A stretch of DNA of 64,000 nucleotides from Acetobacter sp. CAG:977 (GCA_000434295.1 HF994935.1:194804-258803); one strand, 5' to 3'. Shown: positions 42,442 through 51,455, counted from the stretch's first letter. Notes: generated from the sequence alone by a model not told the origin. Numbers and translations are program-made.

Positions 42442-44271
42442 ATGACATCCGGAACGTATTCGGCGCAAATGAGAACGGAAGAAAAAATATATGCCCGCAA
42501 ATTAATGGCCGTTTATGCCAAGCCGTTCGGCGTTTTGGCAGAGCATGCTTTGTCGGATTTGACGGCATACAATACTTTTTTTGACGAAAAACAGCTGGAT
42601 ACCTATTTGTCGGACGGCATTCGCCGCATACTGACGCCTTCGGACAAATTAAAGCTTACGCCGGGCGGCGTGAACAGAACCGGAATGTACATAGCGTCTC
42701 AGATCAGGCAGGAAATGGCTGCGCATCCCGAATTGTGCCCCAGCGTCGTTCGTGACGGCAAACGGTTGTTTACCGCGCCGGATTTGGTTCAGGCGGAACA
42801 GGATATTGTCGAAGCGGCAAAAAGAATGTCTTTACGCAAAGTGCCGTATTTTCGCGCGGATCAGGATTTGACGGATATTGCTGACGATTTTTCTGTGTTT
42901 TGGAACAGCGCTCAGGGATTTTCGCGGTCAAAAGATTTGGACAAAGCGATGGCTTCCATTTTGGAACCCGGGGACTTGCGCCTGATTAACGGCCCTCCCG
43001 GAGCGGGAAAGTCCGGATTGTGCGCCGGTCTGGCGTATTGTATGTTGGCACATATGGATACGCCTCCGACATTTATTACGACGGCGCCTTCGGATAAAGC
43101 GGCTGCCGCGATACATGCCGACGTACAGTTTGCGGCTTCCGCATTGGACGATAAATGGCCGGAACAGTCTCAGGTTCAGGGAATGCCCTTGAAAGATTTG
43201 ATTAACCGCATGAACGAAGGTTTTGTCGAACCGGGGACGGTAATCATCGTTGACGAAGCGGGGCTGATGGGCACGCGCGAAATGGCGCAGTTCATTACGG
43301 CGGCGGACAAGACGCATGCGAAACTGTTTATGTTGGGAGACAACCGTCAAATTCCGCCTTTGCCTGCAGGCAACGGATTTGATTTGATTATCAATCACGT
43401 TCCCGAAGCCAGTATCTATAATGTAACGCGCATATTGCGTCAAAGGACGCCCGGAGAAGCCAAGGCATCGTCTTGGATTCGCGAAGGTCATGCCGAAAAA
43501 GCATTGGATTTTTATGCCATGCAGCGTTATCCCGACGGCTCCAAAGCATTACGCTTTCATGACGATGCCAAAAGCGTGTACGACAGCCTGACAAAGGATT
43601 ATGTTGAATTTGTAACGTCTTCCGATACGCAATCGATGTCTTCGGTTGTTTTGGCGATTGACGAAAGATCGGCGCAGACGTTGAATGACGAATTGCGCGA
43701 GGGATTGAAGAAAGCCGGCGTGATCCGCAAAGCGCGCGACGTTTACGGCGAAGGCGACACGGTAACGGAACTCGGTCTCGGCGACGCCGTTATGTTCACC
43801 GGGAAGGTTGCAGGGAACGACGGTCGGAACACTGAAACCGTCAATCCCGGGACGACGGCGCGGGTTGTGGATATTCGCGGCGGTCGTTTGGGGTTGATGT
43901 TGGACGGCAAGAAAAAACGCATTTATATTCCCGAAGAAAAATCGAGCATACTGCGTTATTCATGGGCATTACCGCTGTATGTGGCGCAAGGAGTTTCCCG
44001 TGATCGCGCTTTTTTTGCGATTGACCGTTCCGGGGGACTTGATTTGGCGAAAGGTCTTGTCGGATTTACGCGCCATACGGAACAATTGTCGGCATATATT
44101 TCGCGGGAAGCGTATCCAAGTCATAAAGAATTGGCTAAGGAAATGTCGGTATTTTTGTCGCGCAAGCCCGTCATAAAGGACTATGCGGATCTAAAGCCTG
44201 CGGAGCGCAAGGGATCGGGATTGGCGCAAAGCGTTGCCGCGTCGTTTGCGTCGTCGGATCGGGAACGCTGA
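42442..44271 (+). CDS. TraA-like SF1 helicase/ATPase without relaxase domain
   Basis: A 609-residue protein whose C-terminal two-thirds matches the helicase part of TraA/MobA-type conjugative relaxases. Walker A is GPPGAGKS at 184-191, Walker B VIIVDEAGLM around 268-276 and motif III GDNRQIPPL at 299-307; LRQRTPGEAK and the AQGVSRDRAFFAI region follow. The first 170 residues are helical and show none of the His-triad or Tyr motifs of a relaxase. No other conjugation genes lie nearby, so it is probably a domesticated chromosomal gene rather than a live mobile element. AAGGAG seven bases before the ATG sets the start. Confidence 0.8.
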   Translation: MTSGTYSAQMRTEEKIYARKLMAVYAKPFGVLAEHALSDLTAYNTFFDEKQLDTYLSDGIRRILTPSDKLKLTPGGVNRTGMYIASQIRQEMAAHPELCPSVVRDGKRLFTAPDLVQAEQDIVEAAKRMSLRKVPYFRADQDLTDIADDFSVFWNSAQGFSRSKDLDKAMASILEPGDLRLINGPPGAGKSGLCAGLAYCMLAHMDTPPTFITTAPSDKAAAAIHADVQFAASALDDKWPEQSQVQGMPLKDLINRMNEGFVEPGTVIIVDEAGLMGTREMAQFITAADKTHAKLFMLGDNRQIPPLPAGNGFDLIINHVPEASIYNVTRILRQRTPGEAKASSWIREGHAEKALDFYAMQRYPDGSKALRFHDDAKSVYDSLTKDYVEFVTSSDTQSMSSVVLAIDERSAQTLNDELREGLKKAGVIRKARDVYGEGDTVTELGLGDAVMFTGKVAGNDGRNTETVNPGTTARVVDIRGGRLGLMLDGKKKRIYIPEEKSSILRYSWALPLYVAQGVSRDRAFFAIDRSGGLDLAKGLVGFTRHTEQLSAYISREAYPSHKELAKEMSVFLSRKPVIKDYADLKPAERKGSGLAQSVAASFASSDRER

Positions 44272-44283
44272 GGAGACCGTTGA

Positions 44284-44709
44284 ATGGAAGAGACTCAGAT
44301 TTTTGAATTTGACAAAGTTCAAACGGCATCGCCGAAGATAGCGGAAGCCTATATTTATTTAAAACAGTTGGATGCCGTGACCGAAGTTTCGCAAGGGGAT
44401 GATTTGGAGCGTCTGACGTCGAAGTTGGGGGCGGTTTTCGGTTTGGCGGCGCGGATAAAAGCATGTTTATGCGATTATTTGGGGCTTGAATACGCGGAAG
44501 AGGCCGTTCCCGGGACGCTTGCGTCGGAGATTTTTTCGATTTTGTCATCCGTGTCGGATGAAGCCTTTATCAAGGATGCTTCCGGCACGTTGTCCGCAGC
44601 CGAATTGAAAGATCGCCTTCATGCATCGGATATTTTGGCGTCGCGCCTTCCTTTTATGATAGCGGGGCTTGACGCGGGCGAAGATTTGAGCGAAAACAGA
44701 AATATGTAA
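44284..44709 (+). CDS. hypothetical protein, 141 aa
   Basis: An acidic, helical protein with no recognised family. It has no signal peptide or membrane segment. It begins 12 bases after the helicase stop, with AGGAG eight bases before its ATG, so the two are likely co-translated and may function together. Confidence 0.65.
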   Translation: MEETQIFEFDKVQTASPKIAEAYIYLKQLDAVTEVSQGDDLERLTSKLGAVFGLAARIKACLCDYLGLEYAEEAVPGTLASEIFSILSSVSDEAFIKDASGTLSAAELKDRLHASDILASRLPFMIAGLDAGEDLSENRNM

Positions 44710-44727
44710 TTTTTTTAAGGTGTTTTT

Positions 44728-45069
44728 ATGGTCGCGACGCAAACAGGACCCGAACAGGAAGGATTTTACGATATATTGCAAAACGGCGCGGGAGATTTGC
44801 TGATTTCCATCCGTGCGCGGGCGGGAGAACCCGAGAATCCCCGTATTGTTTATGACGGGGGGAAACATGCTTTGCTGTACAGGCAACAGGGTTTTTCGAT
44901 TACGCTTGATTTTATTCACCCTGATGCGCGTGCACCTTTGGCGCATGCCGAATCAGTATTGATTGTCGAATTTGAAGGCGATGAAGTGATGAGGGAATAT
45001 GAAGTTCCCGTCCGTTTTGTAAAGAAGCTGCCGTTATCGCCGGAAAATCTGCCGACGTTGCCGCAATAA
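44728..45069 (+). CDS. hypothetical protein, 113 aa
   Basis: A small beta-rich acidic protein without recognised domain; begins MVATQTGPEQEGFYDILQNG. AAGGTG precedes the ATG. It is 18 bases behind the previous gene and 40 bases before nuoA, so it may be in the same transcript as the helicase gene. Function unknown. Confidence 0.6.
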   Translation: MVATQTGPEQEGFYDILQNGAGDLLISIRARAGEPENPRIVYDGGKHALLYRQQGFSITLDFIHPDARAPLAHAESVLIVEFEGDEVMREYEVPVRFVKKLPLSPENLPTLPQ

Positions 45070-45109
45070 GGCGGCTTGTTTTTCGGCATTTTTAGAAGGG
45101 TTCCCTGAA

Positions 45110-45490
45110 ATGGAAGATGCCGTACACATGTATTTTTATTATCTTCTTTTTTTTGTAACGGCTTTGCTGTTAAGTGCCGCGGCGTTGAAGTTTTCTTTTT
45201 TTATGTCGCGTGTTTTTTCACGGATGCAAAGGGAATATCCCGATCGAAAAGAACCGTATGCGGGCGGTTTTCCTGCATTGCAACGCGGGAAAAAGGCGTT
45301 TCCCGTCCGATTTGCGACGATATCGTTGCTGTTTGTTTTGTATAATGCGGAAATATTGTTATTGCTGCCGTGGGCGGCATCTTTGCGGATGACGGGGCGG
45401 AGCGGTTTTGTATGCGCTTTTGTTTATTTTGTCTTTTGGGCTGTTGCGTATGCGTATGAATATAAGAAAGGGGCGTTGGACTGGAAATGA
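45110..45490 (+). CDS. nuoA: NADH-quinone oxidoreductase subunit A, divergent
   Basis: A 126-residue membrane protein with three helices, the smallest membrane subunit of complex I near the quinone tunnel. The conserved loop YECGFEP reads YAGGFPA at 50-56, so both the Glu and the Cys are gone. In the second helix the FDVEALF motif reads YNAEILL, so the usual Asp79 is Asn79 while Glu81 is kept. Membrane topology and position at the head of a full nuo operon still identify it. AGAAGGG precedes the ATG. The stop overlaps nuoB by ATGA. Confidence 0.85.
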   Translation: MEDAVHMYFYYLLFFVTALLLSAAALKFSFFMSRVFSRMQREYPDRKEPYAGGFPALQRGKKAFPVRFATISLLFVLYNAEILLLLPWAASLRMTGRSGFVCAFVYFVFWAVAYAYEYKKGALDWK

Positions 45491-45954
45491 GAGGGGATGT
45501 CGGGCGCGGCGCAAAGGAAAGTTTATTCAAACGTGCGTATCGTTCGGTTTCGGATTGGGCGGACAGAAATTCTGTTAATGTATATGTTTTTGATTGCGGG
45601 TGTTGTTTTTCGGGACGTTCGCCGGGTTCGGTGATTTCATCGGAAAGCGAGGGGATATCATATGTATTTTCTCCGAGACAGGCGGATGTTTTGGCAATAT
45701 TCGGGGCATTAAGCCGCAAATCGGCGCCGTTGTTAAGAAGGATATACGAACAGATGCCCAATCCCCGCGGAGTAATAGCAGCCGGTTCATGTGCGAGCGG
45801 CGGGGGTATTTTTGCGGATTCTTATGCAACGGTGCCGGATATTTCAAGCATTGTTCCGGTAGATGTTTATATTTGCGGCTGTCCCGTATCTCCGATAGAA
45901 TTTCAATCGGCGGTTAAAAGTTTGTTTGCCGCGAAAGTTTCGGAGCAAGATTAA
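45487..45954 (+). CDS. nuoB: NADH-quinone oxidoreductase subunit B
   Basis: Holds cluster N2, the last electron carrier before quinone. The 155-residue product keeps all four ligand positions: adjacent Cys39-Cys40, Cys102 in GSCASGGG and Cys132 in CGCPVSP. SPRQADVLAIFG and IYEQMPNPRGVIA are typical. The residues after the Cys pair (CCFSG) differ from the usual CCAVEM. Coupled by ATGA to nuoA. Confidence 0.92.
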   Translation: MRGDVGRGAKESLFKRAYRSVSDWADRNSVNVYVFDCGCCFSGRSPGSVISSESEGISYVFSPRQADVLAIFGALSRKSAPLLRRIYEQMPNPRGVIAAGSCASGGGIFADSYATVPDISSIVPVDVYICGCPVSPIEFQSAVKSLFAAKVSEQD

Positions 45955-45955
45955 G

Positions 45956-46552
45956 ATGGCAGGTCTTCACGAAGTTTTTTTGCAAACGCCCGAAGAATTG
46001 TCGAAATATATTTCTTTGAGATTTGCGCCTCAGGATATTTCGTCTTCGGTTGTCAGCCGCGGGGAACTGACTTTGACGGTTATTCGGTCTGTTTTATTGA
46101 AGCTGATGCAATTTTTAAGGGATGATTCTTCTTGTCGTTTTGTTAGGCTGACGGACATAACGTGTGCGGATTATCCCGAACGTTCGGAACGTTTTGAGAT
46201 TGTGTATCATTTACACAGTTTGCGTCATAACCGCCGTATCAGGGTAAAGCTGATGACGGACGGGGAATTGCCGGTCAGTTCGATTTGCGGGCTGTATCCG
46301 TCGGCTGTTTGGTATGAACGCGAGATATGGGATATGTTTGGCGCCGTATTTTCGAATCATCCCGACATGCGCGGTATTTTAACAGATGAAGAATTTAAAG
46401 CGTGTCCGTTAAGGAAAGATTATCCCTTTTTCGGGCGCGAAAATTTGAGTTATGAAGTTTCCCGTTCGGCTTTTGTAAGCCGACCGAAGCCCGGTATAAA
46501 GTATAAGAATCGCAGCAGTTATGTTGATTTAAACGGAAGGTCCGGCGGATGA
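45956..46552 (+). CDS. nuoC: NADH-quinone oxidoreductase subunit C
   Basis: A 198-residue peripheral-arm subunit with the family signature WYEREIWDMFGAVFSNHPD followed by CPLRKDYPF. The ATG at 45956 follows GGAG ten bases upstream and one base after the nuoB stop; the frame is open further upstream but inside nuoB. Overlaps nuoD by ATGA. Confidence 0.92.
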   Translation: MAGLHEVFLQTPEELSKYISLRFAPQDISSSVVSRGELTLTVIRSVLLKLMQFLRDDSSCRFVRLTDITCADYPERSERFEIVYHLHSLRHNRRIRVKLMTDGELPVSSICGLYPSAVWYEREIWDMFGAVFSNHPDMRGILTDEEFKACPLRKDYPFFGRENLSYEVSRSAFVSRPKPGIKYKNRSSYVDLNGRSGG

Positions 46553-47718
46553 GCGGATACGAAGACGGATTTTTTATGAACATAGGACCTTTGCCGTCAT
46601 ACGGCGGCGGCTTGTGTCGGATTGTTGCGGAATTGGACGGAGAACGCATTGTTCGGGCGGATCCGCATATAGGCTATATGCACAAGGGGATAGAAAAGCT
46701 GTTGGAGACGTGCGGGGTGATGCAGGGGATATGCATCAGCGGGCGTTTAAATTATGCTTTTGCAAGCTCGTGCGAATATCCTTATGTATTGGCGGTAGAA
46801 AAGCTGATGGGGATCAAGGTTCCCGATCGAGCGGCGTATTTGCGATCGATGGTTTCGGAAATGGAACGGATAGCGTCGCATTTTTGCGCGTTGTCGAGAT
46901 GTGCGGCGGATTGCGGATCCTTTTCGGCGTTACGGGTTTCGAACGAGGTTTGTGAAGTTTTATTTTCTTTTTTTTCGCGGGTAACCGGTCTCGGGCGTGC
47001 GTCGGGTTATTTTTGCCCCGGCGGTGTCAAGAAAGACATACCGCAGAATCTTTTGGACAGGGCGGCGTTTTGGATAGAGCGCAAATTGCCGTCCAAAATA
47101 AAAGACATTGAACGTTTAAGCATACGCAACCGCATATTTAAATCCCGAACGGAAGGGATCGGCGTTATTGAAGAAGAAGATGCGGTTTCGTACGGTTTTA
47201 GCGGAGTAAATTTACGGGCATGCGGAGTTAGTTTTGATTTGCGCCGCAACGAGCCGTATGACGCTTACAAGAATTTGGAATTCAGCGTTCCCGTAGGTTA
47301 TTCGGGCGATGCGTATACGCGGAATTTATTGAGGGTTATGGAAATCAGACAGTCGGCGGCATTGGTTCTTCAGGCGATATCCAAGATGCCTGCCGGAGAA
47401 GTTCTTGCGCCTCAAATGAGGCTTTTGGTTGATCGCGGAGACGGTTCCGTAGAATCTGAAGGAAGCAGGTTTAAGCTGTTGTCGGAAGGATATCCTTTGA
47501 CGGCGGGCGAAGTTTATGTTCCGACGGAAGCGCCTTGGGGAGAAATGGGCGTTTATTTGGTTTCCCGCGGCGGGGTAATGCCGTACCGCTGTCGGTACCG
47601 TTCGGCAGGATTTGCACATTTACAGGCGGTTCCGAAGCTTTTGTGCGGATTGACGCTGTCGGATATCGGACCTGTCATATCTTCATTGGACATCAGCATG
47701 ACGGAGGCGGACAGGTGA
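46549..47718 (+). CDS. nuoD: NADH-quinone oxidoreductase subunit D, quinone-site motif altered
   Basis: The 389-residue 49-kDa-type subunit forms the quinone site with NuoB. Much is recognisable: ADPHIGYMHKGIEKL, LAVEKLMG, SGVNLRACG and the end TLSDIGPVISSLDI. The otherwise fixed loop GPQHPAAHG reads GPLPSYGGG at 13-21, which removes both His residues, one a quinone-headgroup ligand. The helix motif PYFDRLDY reads CISGRLNY, losing the Tyr thought to bind the other quinone oxygen. The frame is intact. Overlaps nuoC by ATGA and nuoE by GTGA. Confidence 0.9.
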   Translation: MSGYEDGFFMNIGPLPSYGGGLCRIVAELDGERIVRADPHIGYMHKGIEKLLETCGVMQGICISGRLNYAFASSCEYPYVLAVEKLMGIKVPDRAAYLRSMVSEMERIASHFCALSRCAADCGSFSALRVSNEVCEVLFSFFSRVTGLGRASGYFCPGGVKKDIPQNLLDRAAFWIERKLPSKIKDIERLSIRNRIFKSRTEGIGVIEEEDAVSYGFSGVNLRACGVSFDLRRNEPYDAYKNLEFSVPVGYSGDAYTRNLLRVMEIRQSAALVLQAISKMPAGEVLAPQMRLLVDRGDGSVESEGSRFKLLSEGYPLTAGEVYVPTEAPWGEMGVYLVSRGGVMPYRCRYRSAGFAHLQAVPKLLCGLTLSDIGPVISSLDISMTEADR

Positions 47719-48212
47719 GCGGATTTGTTTTCAGCGAACGCAACAGGAAAAAGCTTGAAGATTTGATTGAGCGCTACCCTGCGGGTCGTGCGACCGCGGC
47801 GGCGACGGGAGCGATGTATCTGGCATTGGAACAGGAAGGCTGCGTGTCCGACGATGCGTTGTCTGAAATTTCGAGGATATTGGGCGTTCCGTACGCCCGT
47901 TTATGGGAGCTTCGTTCGTTTTACGAAGATTTCAACGAAACGCCGCGGGGACGCGTACATGTTATTTTTTGTCGCGGGATATGCTGCGGAATGAAATCTT
48001 CGGAAAAGCTTAAAGCCGCCTGTTTGTCATATATGGGAATAACGTGCGGGCAAACGCGTTCTGACGGGATGTTTTCGGCAGAAAGCAGAGATTGTTTGGG
48101 GGATTGTCTGAATGCGCCCGTCATGTCGGTTAACGGGATATGCTTTGAACGTTTGACGCCCGAGCGCGGGGTTGAAATTCTGAAAAAATACGAATCGGAG
48201 GAAAAATGTTAA
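47715..48212 (+). CDS. nuoE: NADH-quinone oxidoreductase subunit E
   Basis: A 165-residue thioredoxin-fold subunit with the [2Fe-2S] cluster N1a. Ligands Cys86, Cys91, Cys127 and Cys131 are in place (CRGICC and DCLGDC). YPAGRATAA near the start and LNAPVMSVNG are typical. The start is GTG at 47715, overlapping the nuoD stop, with GGAGG seven bases upstream. Confidence 0.92.
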   Translation: MSGFVFSERNRKKLEDLIERYPAGRATAAATGAMYLALEQEGCVSDDALSEISRILGVPYARLWELRSFYEDFNETPRGRVHVIFCRGICCGMKSSEKLKAACLSYMGITCGQTRSDGMFSAESRDCLGDCLNAPVMSVNGICFERLTPERGVEILKKYESEEKC

Positions 48213-49456
48213 AAGAATCCGATCGTATTTTTACAAATATAAGAGGGGAATTCGGAGATTCCGATTTAGCTTCCGCCCGAATGCGGGGGTGTTGGAAAAA
48301 TACGTCGGAATATTTAAAAAAGCCACCTCGCGAATTGTTGGAAGAAATTGACCGTTCCGGTTTGCGCGGGCGAGGGATGTTTGCTCAAAAGACGGCGGAA
48401 AAGTGGCTTGGATTTATCAAGCGACCGTCAGCATTTAAATATTTGGTTGTCAGCGTTAACGAAAGCGAACCCGGGACGTGCAAGGCAAGGAGTCTGTTGC
48501 GTTATGAAGCGCACCGTTTATTGGAGGGGTGTTTAATAGCGTCTTACATATGCGGGATTCGCCGAGCGTACATATATGTACGGGGCGCCTTTCGCGAAGA
48601 GACTGAAATTTTGGAACGAGCCATCAATCAAGCGCGCGAGGCCGGTCTTTTGGGAATGAATATCTTGCGCACGGGCGTAGATTTGCATTTATTTGTGCAC
48701 CGCGGAGCAGACGCTTATGTGTGTCGGACGGATTCGGCGATGTTTCGTGCAATGGAAGGCCGTCGTCCGATGCCTGATTTCACGTGCGGTCAGGACACGT
48801 TGTTCGGTGCTCCCGTTTTGGTGCATAATATGGAAACGCTGTGCATGCTTCCGTCGATATTGGAACGCGGAGCCGAATGGTTTTCTTCTTTGGGGCGTTC
48901 GGGCAACGAAGGGGTTCGTTTGTTTTCGGTCAGCGGCGACGTTGAAAACCCCTGTCTGGTTGAGGAAACGCTCGGAGTTCCGATGCGAGATTTAATAGAC
49001 AATTACGCGGGAGGAGTAAAAGGCGGCTGGTCAAATTTGCAGGCGGTTATTCCCGGCGGCATATCGATGCCGTGCCTTTCCAGAGAGATATGTGAACATG
49101 TTCGTATGGATTATGATTCTTTGGGGGCTGTATCGTCCGGATTGGGGACGGGAGGATTGATTGTTGTCGGAAAGACGACGGACTTTGTCGAACTGATCCG
49201 GCGTGCGGCGTTGTTTTTTAAGAATGAAAGTTGCGGTGAATGTGCTGTTTGCCGTGAAGGAAGCCGATTAATTTATGATTTACTGGATTTAATTTCAACG
49301 GGGAAGGGGAAACGCACGGATATAGACGTTTTGGAACGTTTATGCGAAGAAACGTCGGACACGGCTTTATGTCCGGTAGGTGTTTCGGGCGTTCGTTTTA
49401 TCAGCGGATTTTTAAGGCATTTTCGTTTTTTGTTGGAGGAACGCTGCAGTGGTTAA
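48206..49456 (+). CDS. nuoF: NADH-quinone oxidoreductase subunit F, FMN/NADH motifs altered
   Basis: The 416-residue 51-kDa-type subunit normally binds NADH, FMN and cluster N3. Cluster N3 ligands are intact: Cys343, Cys346, Cys349 and Cys389. RIFTNIRGEFG, NESEPGTCK and GGVKGGWSNLQAVIPGG confirm the family. The glycine-rich FMN/NADH loop GRGGAGFPTGLKW reads GRGMFAQKTAEKW at 55-67, and the NADH-contact motif YICGEETALL reads YVCRTDSAMF, without its Glu. NADH oxidation here is therefore doubtful. Overlaps nuoE by 7 bases. Confidence 0.9.
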   Translation: MLKESDRIFTNIRGEFGDSDLASARMRGCWKNTSEYLKKPPRELLEEIDRSGLRGRGMFAQKTAEKWLGFIKRPSAFKYLVVSVNESEPGTCKARSLLRYEAHRLLEGCLIASYICGIRRAYIYVRGAFREETEILERAINQAREAGLLGMNILRTGVDLHLFVHRGADAYVCRTDSAMFRAMEGRRPMPDFTCGQDTLFGAPVLVHNMETLCMLPSILERGAEWFSSLGRSGNEGVRLFSVSGDVENPCLVEETLGVPMRDLIDNYAGGVKGGWSNLQAVIPGGISMPCLSREICEHVRMDYDSLGAVSSGLGTGGLIVVGKTTDFVELIRRAALFFKNESCGECAVCREGSRLIYDLLDLISTGKGKRTDIDVLERLCEETSDTALCPVGVSGVRFISGFLRHFRFLLEERCSG

Positions 49457-51455
49457 GCTGACGATAGACGGCTGTGTCGAGGAAGTTTCCGAAGGGATAA
49501 GCATAGCAGAGGCGTGTGAAACGACGGGACACGGTTTTCCGGATATTTTTCGCCGTTTGGAAGAAACGCTGCGCGGAGTATTGAGATTAAGCTTTGTCGA
49601 GATACGCGGACGTGACGGAGTTTTTGACGCGCATTCGGAACGTGTCACGGAAGGCATGGAAATCGTGACGCATTCTTTGCGGTTGGACAAGATTCGGGAT
49701 CGAATGCTTCGTTTAACGTTGGCGAGCCATCCTGCGGAATGTGCCGTTTGCGAAAAGGCCGGGAACTGCATTTTGCAAGAAGCGTGTTTTGCGTTCGGGC
49801 TTATGAAAGGGGACAGCATCGGGAGGTCACCGTCTGAATGCGAAAAGGTTGAAACGGGGCCGTTGGTTGAAATGCATCCGTCGCGTTGCGTATTATGCAT
49901 GAAATGCCTGAATTTTATGAATGATGTAGCGGGGACGCCGGAACTTGTTGTGTCAGGGAAAGGCTCATTGACGCGGATAAGTCCGTTTGTAAAGGGAGCT
50001 TTTTCATCGCCGATATCCGGGAATTTAATAGACCTGTGTCCGAGCGGCGTATTTACGGACGCGACGTCGAAAGAAATGTTTCGTCCGTGGCAGACGGAGC
50101 GCAAAAAGACGACGGACGTATTGGATTCTTTTTTGCCTTCCGTCATTATGGAAGTCGCCTTTGGCCGCATAGTGAAGGTTGAAGCGGATTTTACGTCGCG
50201 TGACGGTTGCGGGATAATATCGGACAGGACTCGTTTCGGTTCGGACGGATTGTCAAGCGGGCGTATAGATCGGCCGTATATTCGTGTGGATGGCAGGTTC
50301 AGGGAATGTTCATGGACGGAAGCGCTGATGACGGCGGCGTCAAGGATGCAATCCGCGCCGAAAGGAAAAGTCGCAGCATTTGCGGGTTCGACGGCGGACT
50401 GCGAAAGCATGGCGGCATTAGCGGATTTAATGAAGATACTGGGTTCCGACAATACGGATGCGGGCAGTTTTTATGCGCGAGTGCCGCGTTCGGCAGGGCG
50501 TTGGCGTTTTTGCAACACGGATTTTTCCGACGTGGCAAAGGCCGATGCTTTATTGATAATCGGTTCGGATCCCGAACGTGAAGCGGCATTGTTGAATGCG
50601 CAAATTCGGCGCAATGTAATGCCGAAAGCGATGATAGGTTCAAGGACGGAACAGAATTATGCGTATGACTGTTTAGGCGGTTCTTCATCGCTTTTGGACG
50701 GGATATTGAGTGGAGAACATCCGTTTTCATCGGTTTTGAAACAATCCCGTTTTCCGATGGTTGTTGCGGGAAAAACGCTGTGGTCGCGCGGCGATGCGCC
50801 GTTTTTGTTTCAAAAGATTTGCGAGATATGTTTCCGATACGGTGTTGTGAAAGAAGGTTGGAACGGCTTTAACATGACGGGCATATCCCCGGGGATGCTC
50901 GGGGCATCCGAACTTGGTTTGGTCAAGACGGAACCGCTTTTGCCCAAAGCGCGTTCAGGGGAATTTGACGTTGTTTATTTGTTGGGTGAAGACCGTTTGA
51001 CGCGTTCTGATATGGGGGATACATTTATAATTTATCAGGGGATGTTTGCGTCGGAAACGGCGATGGGTGCGGATGTTATTTTGCCGTCGGCGTCATATGC
51101 GGAAAAAGAAGCGACATATGTCGGCGCTTTTGGCAAAGCCAAGAGCACGTCGGCGGTTTTGCCGTTGTTGGGGCAAAGCCGTGAGGATTGGAAGATATTG
51201 CGGGCATTGTCCGAATATTTGGAAAAGCCGTTGCCGTATGACAACTTGGCCGAGATACGGGATCGTTTGGGAGCGTTGAGCGCCGTTTTTATGCCTCTGA
51301 CGAGGACCGAAGAAGCCGTAACGTCATATGGAAGCGAAGGGGTTCTTTTGCCGGAAGAGCTTGTATGCGAATCAAGGGACATAGAGGACAATGAGATATG
51401 CCGTCGCTCGGCGTCGCTTCGGGCATTAAAGAAAGTGTGGAAGGTCGGCGTATGA
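49449..51455 (+). CDS. nuoG: NADH-quinone oxidoreductase subunit G, lacking N1b cysteines
   Basis: The 668-residue 75-kDa-type subunit. N5 ligands are kept (His94, Cys98, Cys101, Cys107), as are N4 ligands (Cys147, Cys150, Cys153, Cys197 in DLCPSG). The N-terminal ferredoxin domain aligns throughout (KLTIDG, EGISIAEAC, VTEGMEI). However, the four [2Fe-2S] N1b positions are all replaced: FCYH by IFRR, GNCRMC by GVLRLS and SCAMP by DAHSE. The C-terminal molybdopterin-like domain is present. Start is GTG with GGAGG nine bases upstream. Overlaps nuoH by ATGA. Confidence 0.9.
   Translation: MVKLTIDGCVEEVSEGISIAEACETTGHGFPDIFRRLEETLRGVLRLSFVEIRGRDGVFDAHSERVTEGMEIVTHSLRLDKIRDRMLRLTLASHPAECAVCEKAGNCILQEACFAFGLMKGDSIGRSPSECEKVETGPLVEMHPSRCVLCMKCLNFMNDVAGTPELVVSGKGSLTRISPFVKGAFSSPISGNLIDLCPSGVFTDATSKEMFRPWQTERKKTTDVLDSFLPSVIMEVAFGRIVKVEADFTSRDGCGIISDRTRFGSDGLSSGRIDRPYIRVDGRFRECSWTEALMTAASRMQSAPKGKVAAFAGSTADCESMAALADLMKILGSDNTDAGSFYARVPRSAGRWRFCNTDFSDVAKADALLIIGSDPEREAALLNAQIRRNVMPKAMIGSRTEQNYAYDCLGGSSSLLDGILSGEHPFSSVLKQSRFPMVVAGKTLWSRGDAPFLFQKICEICFRYGVVKEGWNGFNMTGISPGMLGASELGLVKTEPLLPKARSGEFDVVYLLGEDRLTRSDMGDTFIIYQGMFASETAMGADVILPSASYAEKEATYVGAFGKAKSTSAVLPLLGQSREDWKILRALSEYLEKPLPYDNLAEIRDRLGALSAVFMPLTRTEEAVTSYGSEGVLLPEELVCESRDIEDNEICRRSASLRALKKVWKVGV

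Noticed and set aside
42442..44271. Integrative conjugative element
   Set aside because: No relaxase, integrase, mating-pair genes, direct repeats or tRNA attachment site lie nearby.
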